Positions 6,986 through 11,321 of a stretch of 12,954 nucleotides of DNA are shown piece after piece. The stretch's first letter is position 1. Each line of letters starts with the position of its first letter. A program made the position numbers and the translations under genes. This DNA is from an uncultured Actinomycetes bacterium (GTDB lineage Bacteria; Actinomycetota; Acidimicrobiia; Acidimicrobiales; Acidimicrobilacustridaceae). Under the pieces are notes generated by a model. That model did not search any database. It was given only the letters and a program-made list of their open reading frames with translations, and was not told the origin of the DNA. Location of the stretch: NCBI GenBank assembly GCA_945957335.1, contig CAMFLJ010000080.1:1-12954 (forward strand), in the 5' to 3' direction.

Positions 6986-7789
6986 TGGCAGTTGCAGCTC
7001 GAGGACCGGACCTCGCTCGTCGAAGCTGACGATGTGGTCACGGCCCGGTCCATCGACTGTGAAGCCGTGGTCCTCGGCGTACCTGGCCATCTGTCCGTAG
7101 ATCGGTGCGATGAGCTCGTGGTCACCGGAACCGCGGTAGATCGTCGTCACCGCGTCGAGCGCCGGAAGGTCGACGACCTCCACAGGACTGTGCGCGTCGA
7201 GTGGTTGCTCGCCGATCGGTGCCGCCAGGATCGGCGTGAGCGCGCCCTCACGCCCTTCCTCGTAGTGAAGGAACAGCGGACCGGTCCGTTCCACCGACGC
7301 CTCGTCGAGCGCTGTCGCGAGGACCGGCCCGGCGGTCATGGCGAACTCGCTCACGCCGCCAAAGGCAGCCCCGAGGCTCTGGGTGCCGCGCACCTGAGCG
7401 ACCCGCACAGGTTGGATCCGCGTGATCGTGAAGTCGATGGACATCTCATCCTCCGTCTCGAGGTACCGGAGGCGTCGCTCGACCCGCTCGAGGCGTGCCC
7501 GGGCGTCGGCGACCTGCTCCATGAGCTCGACCCGCTTCGACCGGAGCATCGCCGCCAGATCGTCGGAGGTGATCGAGTCTTCGAGCAGCGGCCGAAGCTG
7601 CTGCAGCGAGAGGCCGAGGTCCTGGAGTGCCTGGATCCGTTGCAGGGTCGTGAGCTGGTCGGCCCGGTAGCGGCGATAGCCGTTGGTCGGACCGATCGAG
7701 GCCGGCAGCAGGATGCCGACGGCCTCGTAGTGGCGCAGAGCGCGAGGTGACACCCCGCCGAGTCGAGCGAACGCTCCGATGGTCAACAT
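6968..7789 (-). CDS. MerR family transcriptional regulator with GyrI-like effector-binding domain
   Basis: This 273-residue protein has the layout of BmrR/TipA-type regulators. The winged helix-turn-helix begins LTIGAFARLGGVSPRALRHY (2-21). The wing is NGYRRY (36-41). A coiled-coil dimer helix covers about 84-112. A GyrI-like ligand-binding domain runs from about 118 to 270 and ends with the typical VLELQLPV. Such proteins bind hydrophobic or cationic compounds and activate a promoter with an overlong spacer, often their own plus a transporter gene. No transporter is in the window. The ATG at 7789 has GGAAGGTGGG just upstream and places the HTH at residue 2; a TTG at 7807 is a less likely start. 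Its TAA stop overlaps that of the convergent SnoaL-like gene. Its G+C is lower than that of the genes to the left. Confidence 0.95.
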   Translation of the reverse strand: MLTIGAFARLGGVSPRALRHYEAVGILLPASIGPTNGYRRYRADQLTTLQRIQALQDLGLSLQQLRPLLEDSITSDDLAAMLRSKRVELMEQVADARARLERVERRLRYLETEDEMSIDFTITRIQPVRVAQVRGTQSLGAAFGGVSEFAMTAGPVLATALDEASVERTGPLFLHYEEGREGALTPILAAPIGEQPLDAHSPVEVVDLPALDAVTTIYRGSGDHELIAPIYGQMARYAEDHGFTVDGPGRDHIVSFDERGPVLELQLPVMANA

Positions 7790-7806
7790 GACGGACCCAC
7801 CTTCCA

Positions 7807-7827
7807 ACCTTGTCGCAGCGGGAGGGT
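7807..7827 (-). promoter_or_regulatory. possible MerR-type operator upstream of the MerR gene
   Basis: On the minus strand a TTGACC at 7830-7825 resembles a -35 box. A 21-bp element begins with ACCCT and ends with AAGGT, matching at 4 of 5 dyad positions, at 7827-7807. MerR-family operators are often 21 bp with ACC and GGT ends between -35 and -10. The -10 expected after a 19-bp spacer would be GGAAGG, a poor match, so the assignment is weak. Confidence 0.35.
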
Positions 7828-7865
7828 CAAGTGGTTCCTCGAAACCCCCGATCCGCGACCTGGCC

Positions 7866-7885
7866 GGGGCAGGGGGAGGGGGGGG
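7866..7885 (+). repeat. intergenic G-tract
   Basis: G runs of 4, 5 and 8 bases (7866-7869, 7872-7876, 7878-7885) lie in the 133-nt gap between the MerR start and the stop of the next minus-strand gene. The plus strand could form a quadruplex. The minus-strand transcript of the upstream gene would be C-rich here, 38-57 nt past its stop, as it is after the aminopeptidase gene at 1-55. The rest of the gap holds nothing I can name. Confidence 0.5.
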
Positions 7886-7922
7886 CTCACCGCGGCGACC
7901 ATCTTGGATGAGCTCGAGCGGA

Positions 7923-8501
7923 TCACTGCTGCCGTCGCGGCCGCCAACCGGTAGCCATCTGCTGCCTGCCCTCCAGGTCCTTCATCCCAACGATGACGGG
8001 CTCGCCGATCGTCTCACCTGTCTCAGCGACCGCAGTGAGCGTCACGGGGTCACCGGTCCATAGCAGCACCCACGATCGCAGCGCGTCCGTTGTCGGTTCG
8101 AGCGTGCGCTCGGCCGGCCCGGCCACCTGGAGCTCTACGACGTCAGGAGCGACGAAGCCACCCGCGACGTTGAGCCATCCGTCGTCCGTCGTGACGGCGA
8201 TGACCGACCCGACCCACACCGGCGACTCCGACCACCAACGCTCGGGTGGCCGGTCGACACCAGGCTCGAGGCCGTACACGGTGCCGCCGCTGTTCGACTC
8301 TTTCCAGCCGCCGGCACCCTCTTGGTGCCAGAGGGCCAGGTCGAATGCGAGCGACTCGTCGGCAGCGCACACGACCAGCAGGGCTCCCCACTCTCCGAGC
8401 ACGTCGGCGGCGACGGCGTCATCCTCGCTCGGGAAGGTGGCGTGTGGCAGGACACTGCCTCCACCGAGCACTCGCGCCGCAGCCCCCAGAGGCAGACCCA
8501 T
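7923..8501 (-). CDS. Hypothetical protein, 192 residues, probably beta-rich
   Basis: I do not recognise a named family. The second half alternates short hydrophobic strands and turns, for example VWVGSVIAVTTDDGWLNVAGGF, split here around residues 108-129, followed by APDVVELQVAG and WVLLWTGDPVTLTAV. This suggests a beta sandwich. The ending (ETGETIGEPVIVG) resembles extracytoplasmic domains of actinobacterial hypothetical proteins, but no signal peptide or anchor is visible. The ATG at 8501 is chosen because GGGAGGGT at 8515-8508 ends 7 nt upstream; the frame stays open to 8651, and a weaker ATG lies 21 nt before. It lies between a small membrane-protein gene and the MerR gene, all on the minus strand, and may be cotranscribed with one of them. 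Confidence 0.75.
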   Translation of the reverse strand: MGLPLGAAARVLGGGSVLPHATFPSEDDAVAADVLGEWGALLVVCAADESLAFDLALWHQEGAGGWKESNSGGTVYGLEPGVDRPPERWWSESPVWVGSVIAVTTDDGWLNVAGGFVAPDVVELQVAGPAERTLEPTTDALRSWVLLWTGDPVTLTAVAETGETIGEPVIVGMKDLEGRQQMATGWRPRRQQ

Positions 8502-8507
8502 CACGGC

Positions 8508-8515
8508 ACCCTCCC
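8508..8515 (-). promoter_or_regulatory. ribosome-binding site GGGAGGGT fixing the start at 8501
   Basis: GGGAGGGT on the minus strand contains the GGAGG core and ends 7 nt before the ATG at 8501. It also lies downstream of the alternative ATG 21 nt earlier, which has no such site. It is the clearest Shine-Dalgarno sequence in the accessory stretch. Confidence 0.7.
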
Positions 8516-8529
8516 ACACCATGGCCCTC

Positions 8530-8561
8530 GGGCATCCCCTATCCGGCGGTAGGGGATGCCC
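8530..8561. repeat. perfect 12-bp inverted repeat, 8-nt spacer
   Basis: GGGCATCCCCTA (8530-8541) and TAGGGGATGCCC (8550-8561) are exact inverted copies around TCCGGCGG. The repeat lies between the stop of the small membrane-protein gene (8573) and the ribosome-binding site of the next gene (8515). It could be a hairpin terminator for the first gene, though no U-run follows, or an operator for the second. An RNA stem of 12 pairs would be stable. Confidence 0.75.
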
Positions 8562-8572
8562 TCCGCCGAGGT

Positions 8573-8746
8573 TCAACCGCCTTTTCGCACTCGAAACCAG
8601 TACGCGAGGCTCACGACGAAGACGGCGCCCAAAGCAGCGGTGAGCGGCCAAAGGGCGCCTCCTCTCGCTGCCAGGACGAAGAGAAGCAGGCTGATGACCG
8701 ATACGACGCGAGCGTCGTAGAGGTCGCCATTTTCGCGGTCGCGCAT
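8573..8746 (-). CDS. Small membrane protein, 57 residues, two predicted transmembrane helices
   Basis: The function is unknown. A charged N-terminus (MRDRENGDLYDAR) is followed by two hydrophobic stretches of about 15-18 residues, VVSVISLLLFVLAA and LWPLTAALGAVFVVSLAYWF. The protein ends with the basic tail RVRKGG, which suggests a hairpin membrane protein with both ends in the cytoplasm. The ATG at 8746 is preferred because AGAGG ends 7 nt upstream. An in-frame ATG at 8782 would add 12 basic residues but has no good ribosome-binding site. The inverted repeat at 8530-8561 follows its stop. Its small size and lack of a family make it a moderate call. Confidence 0.6.
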   Translation of the reverse strand: MRDRENGDLYDARVVSVISLLLFVLAARGGALWPLTAALGAVFVVSLAYWFRVRKGG

Positions 8747-8804
8747 GTGCTTGCCTCTCGTCCGCCGAAGACCGTTGCTCATCCGCGGCCCGCTATCCCA
8801 CGAG

Positions 8805-8814
8805 GATCATGATC
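8805..8814. repeat. 10-bp palindrome GATCATGATC between divergent genes
   Basis: This perfect palindrome lies in the 162-nt gap between the small membrane-protein gene (minus strand) and the hypothetical gene starting near 8909. It could be an operator half or just chance. I see no convincing -10 box in this gap on either strand. Confidence 0.35.
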
Positions 8815-8908
8815 GCAGCCGGGCGGCGGTGTGGCCGGGGACGCCCTGTCACCCACTCCCGGCGGTATGGGGCACGTCGAGGCGCGAGCCACAGGTGAGA
8901 ATGACCGA

Positions 8909-9295
8909 GTGAGACCGAATCCGCCCTGGTTGCCGCCGGCGCATTCCCGCAAGTGGCACATGCGCCGCTTCTGGGATCCTCTCGGCTACCTACGCGTGCG
9001 GACGCTGGCAAACCCGCGCTCGGGCCCACAAGCGGATCGAGTGATCCGAATGGCCGCCTTCGAGCGGGAGCGCGTCATCAAGGGAAACCTTGGGCTCGAG
9101 CCGAGGGACCCAGCACCCTTGCTCCAGGCGCTGGACGACCTGCTTCGAGACGCCCGGCGATATCGAAGTGGGGCGGGCGGCCCGAGCGACGACAGCGGCT
9201 GGGACACTGTGCTGGAGTCGCTAGATCATTACCTCGAAGTCCTGCAAGAAGATCACGTGGCCAAGGTGCAGGACTCCAGATCAGCCGACTCCTGA
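8909..9295 (+). CDS. Hypothetical protein, 128 residues
   Basis: I do not recognise this protein. It starts with a proline- and tryptophan-containing segment (RPNPPWLPPAHSRKW), then a basic stretch HMRRFWDPLGYLRVRTL. Probable helices follow at about 42-60 and 69-83 (APLLQALDDLLRDARRY), and again near the end (TVLESLDHYLEVLQED). The GTG at 8909 has AGGTGA 10 nt upstream. The frame is open back to a GTG at 8831, but that extra sequence looks non-coding, and an ATG at 8960 is also possible. It is divergent from the small membrane-protein gene and convergent with the Rx4H protein gene, with 119 nt between stops. Composition matches the lower-GC accessory stretch. Confidence 0.55.
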   Translation: MRPNPPWLPPAHSRKWHMRRFWDPLGYLRVRTLANPRSGPQADRVIRMAAFERERVIKGNLGLEPRDPAPLLQALDDLLRDARRYRSGAGGPSDDSGWDTVLESLDHYLEVLQEDHVAKVQDSRSADS

Positions 9296-9299
9296 GTCG
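9286..9299 (+). terminator. weak hairpin over the stop codon
   Basis: CGACTC (9286-9291) and GAGTCG (9294-9299) are inverted copies around CT and include the TGA stop at 9293-9295. The two-base loop cannot close as drawn, so at best a shorter stem forms. No U-run follows. The rest of the gap to 9414 shows no feature I can support. Confidence 0.2.
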
Positions 9300-9414
9300 T
9301 CACCCTGACCCGGGGAAGTGGGACGCGCTGGTGGTCGTGAGTACGAGTGGTCGCGAGCGGCAGGGGCGGCGCGTTGATGCGCGAACCTCAGGGCTTTGCA
9401 GCAGCTCGGACCGC

Positions 9415-10224
9415 CTACAGCGGCTGCGCTTCTTCGACCCCGTGGAGCGGAAGGACGTTGAAGTTGATCTCGTGGGCGAGTGTGTCGCGAAGACCAGCCA
9501 TTGTGTTGACGAGGTCCCGTCCGTAGGCCCAGCCAGCCTCCTCCTCTCCAATGGTCACAGCGAGGGAGAGATGGGGGTCGAACTGGGACGGGGGCTCAAG
9601 ACCCCCGAAGTCGAAACTGGCGATGAGGCCGCCAGGTGCGAGTGGCGCCGAGTTCATCCACCAACTCGGCGAAGGGTCGTCGTCGCTGAGCCCCCAGTAT
9701 GCGGGGAAGTCTTGGTCGATGGTGTGGACCACCGTAAGCAAGAGGCGGTGCTTGTCGATGATGTTCAGCCGGTCGAGGATGTGCAGCGAGTCTGTCTTCG
9801 GATCGTGCCCATAGTCGGCCTCCGTGAACGGCTGCATACGGGTGACGGCTTGCCGAATGCGTTCGTCCCGTATCCGGGGCTGAATCAACTCGAGTTCTTT
9901 GCCGTCCCTGCCGGTCCTCGAGAGTCTCAATGGGAACTGAGTGGCCTGCGTTGGAGTTCCGCCGTCTAGCAGCACCAGTTGCCAGGCGAGGTGGTCGAGG
10001 GCACTCCGAAGGTTGTGGACGATGTCGCCGACTAGTGCCGCGATGCATCTGTCAACTGTCGGAAGCTCACCGGCGACGTAGAGGAGGATCGACGCGTCAC
10101 CTGGCGAAGGTGTCATTTCGATCGACGCGTGTGCAGCTTCCAGAAGGGGGGCAACCTCCGTCTGGAGTTCGTCGGTCAGTCTGGCCGCACGTTCGAGCTT
10201 CACCCTGACCCCACCGAGGTCCAT
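9415..10224 (-). CDS. Hypothetical protein, about 270 residues, with two Rx4H motifs
   Basis: This resembles a widespread but uncharacterised family of actinobacterial and phage proteins with the segment HNLRSALDHLAW. Residues are numbered from the first Met (10230). Helices at about 8-35 lead to DIVHNLRSALDHLAWQLV (69-86), then TQFPL, LHILDRLNIIDKHRLLL (149-165), a probable beta region with DFGGLEPPSQFDPHLSLAV, and the C-terminal helix LRDTLAHEI (247-255). R75-x4-H80 and R248-D-x3-H253 both fit the Rx4-6H pattern of HEPN ribonucleases, the second with the favoured polar residue after Arg. This is suggestive only. The ATG at 10224 is preferred because AAGGGGG ends 6 nt upstream; the ATG at 10230 abuts that sequence. 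There is no antitoxin-like gene beside it in the same orientation. Confidence 0.85.
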   Translation of the reverse strand: MDLGGVRVKLERAARLTDELQTEVAPLLEAAHASIEMTPSPGDASILLYVAGELPTVDRCIAALVGDIVHNLRSALDHLAWQLVLLDGGTPTQATQFPLRLSRTGRDGKELELIQPRIRDERIRQAVTRMQPFTEADYGHDPKTDSLHILDRLNIIDKHRLLLTVVHTIDQDFPAYWGLSDDDPSPSWWMNSAPLAPGGLIASFDFGGLEPPSQFDPHLSLAVTIGEEEAGWAYGRDLVNTMAGLRDTLAHEINFNVLPLHGVEEAQPL

Positions 10225-10245
10225 CGCCATCCCCCTTGTCTAGTG

Positions 10246-10269
10246 CCGGTCTTGGTCGTTGCAGACCGG
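10246..10269 (-). terminator. 7-bp inverted repeat after the qng1 stop, possible terminator
   Basis: CCGGTCT (10246-10252) and AGACCGG (10263-10269) are exact inverted copies with a 10-nt loop. The repeat lies 29 nt past the qng1 stop on the minus strand and 21 nt before the next minus-strand gene. No U-run follows, so it is a weak terminator candidate. Confidence 0.4.
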
Positions 10270-10298
10270 GCAGCAAAGAAGCTGTGGCCGTCCGCTGC

Positions 10299-11303
10299 TC
10301 AGTAGAAGACCGAGCGGGCGCGGTGGCGGGGCTGGGCCTTGTAGCGGGGACCGCCGCCCCGCAGCCACAGGACCTGGTCGAGGTGCCACGACGGCACGTC
10401 GTGGCCCCGGTCGGCCAGCGCGCTGCGCAGGCACTCGACGGCGTGCACGCCGAGCGCCCTGATCTCGACCTCCTCGGGTGAGCCGGCCACGAGCAGCTCG
10501 CCCGCGTCGATGCGGTCGAGGAGCTCGTCGTCGTAGACGAGCACGCCGTCGACGCGCAGCACGTGCGGAACGAGGTTGTCGGCGAACGCCGTCAGGCGGT
10601 CGAGGTCGTCGAAGCGGCCGGGACCGACGCCCCCGAAGGCGCGGTGGAGGTCGGCCGACACGATCTGGGCCCGCTTCAGAAGCGGCACCTCCATGTCGTC
10701 GTAGGTCGACACGTCGCGGAAGAAGGGCATCTCCACGAGCAGCGCGGCCATCGACGCCGCCGAGCCGCCGGCGGCGTCGACCATCGCCACGAACGAGCCG
10801 CCGTGGTCGTCGAGCACCACCTGGCCGAGGTCGTTGAGCGCCACCGTGAAGAGGCCCATCAGCTCGTCGACCGGGCCCCCGTCGTGGGGTTGGTCGAACA
10901 GCATGTGGGCGGTGTCGGTGTCGAGGCGGGCCAGCCGCCCGGCGGTGACCCCCTCCTCGTCGCCCAGCCAGGCGGCGAGCCCGTTGGCCATGCTGCGCGC
11001 CCCCGACGCGCCGAGCCGCTTGCGCACGACGGGGTGCCAGCCCGAGCCGAAGTTGACCGCGTCGAGCGCCAGCACGCGGCCCGCGACCTGCTCGGGATCG
11101 TCGCCACCGGCGGTCCACGGCCCGTCGGTGGCGCCGTCGTCGGCCGGGTCGGGGGAGCGCACGCCCTCGGCGAGGAGCGAGTCGGCGTAGGGGCCGACGC
11201 GGTCGGGCCGGAGCCGGACCGACGTCGACCGCTCGGCCACGAGGGCGGCCGCCCGGCGGACCTGCTCGAGCAGGTCGGGATCGGCGGAGGCCTCCGGGCG
11301 CAC
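10299..11303 (-). CDS. qng1: Queuosine salvage protein (DUF2419 / Qng1-type queuosine 5'-phosphate glycosidase)
   Basis: Qng1 enzymes cleave queuosine 5'-monophosphate to queuine and ribose 5-phosphate, so that the base can be reused for tRNA modification. The 334-residue protein aligns over most of its length with human QNG1 (C9orf64) as I remember it. Shared landmarks are HGGSF (167-171), FFRDV (194-198), KRAQIVSAD (210-218), LTAFADNLVPHVL (237-249), EVEIRA (278-283), LDQVLWL (308-314) and the terminal HRARSVFY. Asp242 in AFADN probably corresponds to the active-site aspartate. The NFGSGW segment (84-89) replaces the NFSFW of eukaryotes. The GTG at 11303 is chosen because TACAGT ends 7 nt upstream, giving a leaderless start; a GTG at 11312 overlaps that box. 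The gene is divergent from the phosphomutase gene across 18 nt. Confidence 0.9.
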   Translation of the reverse strand: MRPEASADPDLLEQVRRAAALVAERSTSVRLRPDRVGPYADSLLAEGVRSPDPADDGATDGPWTAGGDDPEQVAGRVLALDAVNFGSGWHPVVRKRLGASGARSMANGLAAWLGDEEGVTAGRLARLDTDTAHMLFDQPHDGGPVDELMGLFTVALNDLGQVVLDDHGGSFVAMVDAAGGSAASMAALLVEMPFFRDVSTYDDMEVPLLKRAQIVSADLHRAFGGVGPGRFDDLDRLTAFADNLVPHVLRVDGVLVYDDELLDRIDAGELLVAGSPEEVEIRALGVHAVECLRSALADRGHDVPSWHLDQVLWLRGGGPRYKAQPRHRARSVFY

Positions 11304-11309
11304 GGGCCA

Positions 11310-11315
11310 CACTGT
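11310..11315 (+). promoter_or_regulatory. weak candidate -10 box (CACTGT) of the phosphomutase gene
   Basis: CACTGT keeps only the A at position 2 and T at position 6 of TANNNT, and ends 6 nt before the GTG at 11322. There is no Shine-Dalgarno sequence, so a leaderless start is likely by elimination. It overlaps the qng1 box almost completely. Confidence 0.3.
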
Positions 11316-11316
11316 A
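11311..11316 (-). promoter_or_regulatory. candidate -10 box (TACAGT) of the qng1 gene
   Basis: TACAGT fits TANNNT and ends 7 nt before the GTG at 11303. It implies a leaderless transcript and decides between the two in-frame GTG codons. No -35 is evident. Confidence 0.5.
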
Positions 11317-11321
11317 CGGCG

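Noticed and set aside
8901..8912. Three-codon upstream ORF (ATGACCGAGTGA) overlapping the GTG at 8909
   Set aside because: The spacing to the upstream AGGTGA is only 2 nt and the start of the main gene is itself uncertain, so a regulatory leader peptide is not supported.
8793..9029. Minus-strand open frame with two cysteines (CATCG)
   Set aside because: It is proline-, arginine- and alanine-rich with no coherent pattern, overlaps the plus-strand gene at 8909, and has no ribosome-binding site.
9300..10211. 12-bp direct repeat TCACCCTGACCC at 9300-9311 and 10200-10211 flanking most of the Rx4H gene
   Set aside because: A few 12-mer matches are expected by chance in 13 kb of GC-rich DNA. The right copy lies inside the coding sequence and there is no other sign of a mobile unit.
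9415..10224. Toxin-antitoxin pair made of the Rx4H protein and a neighbour
   Set aside because: The neighbour at 8909-9295 is convergent with 119 nt between stops and does not resemble an antitoxin. The upstream same-strand gene is qng1.
10231..10298. tRNA or attachment site at the right edge of the accessory stretch
   Set aside because: No tRNA cloverleaf, TTCGA T-loop or matching copy of the sequence near 6970 can be seen.
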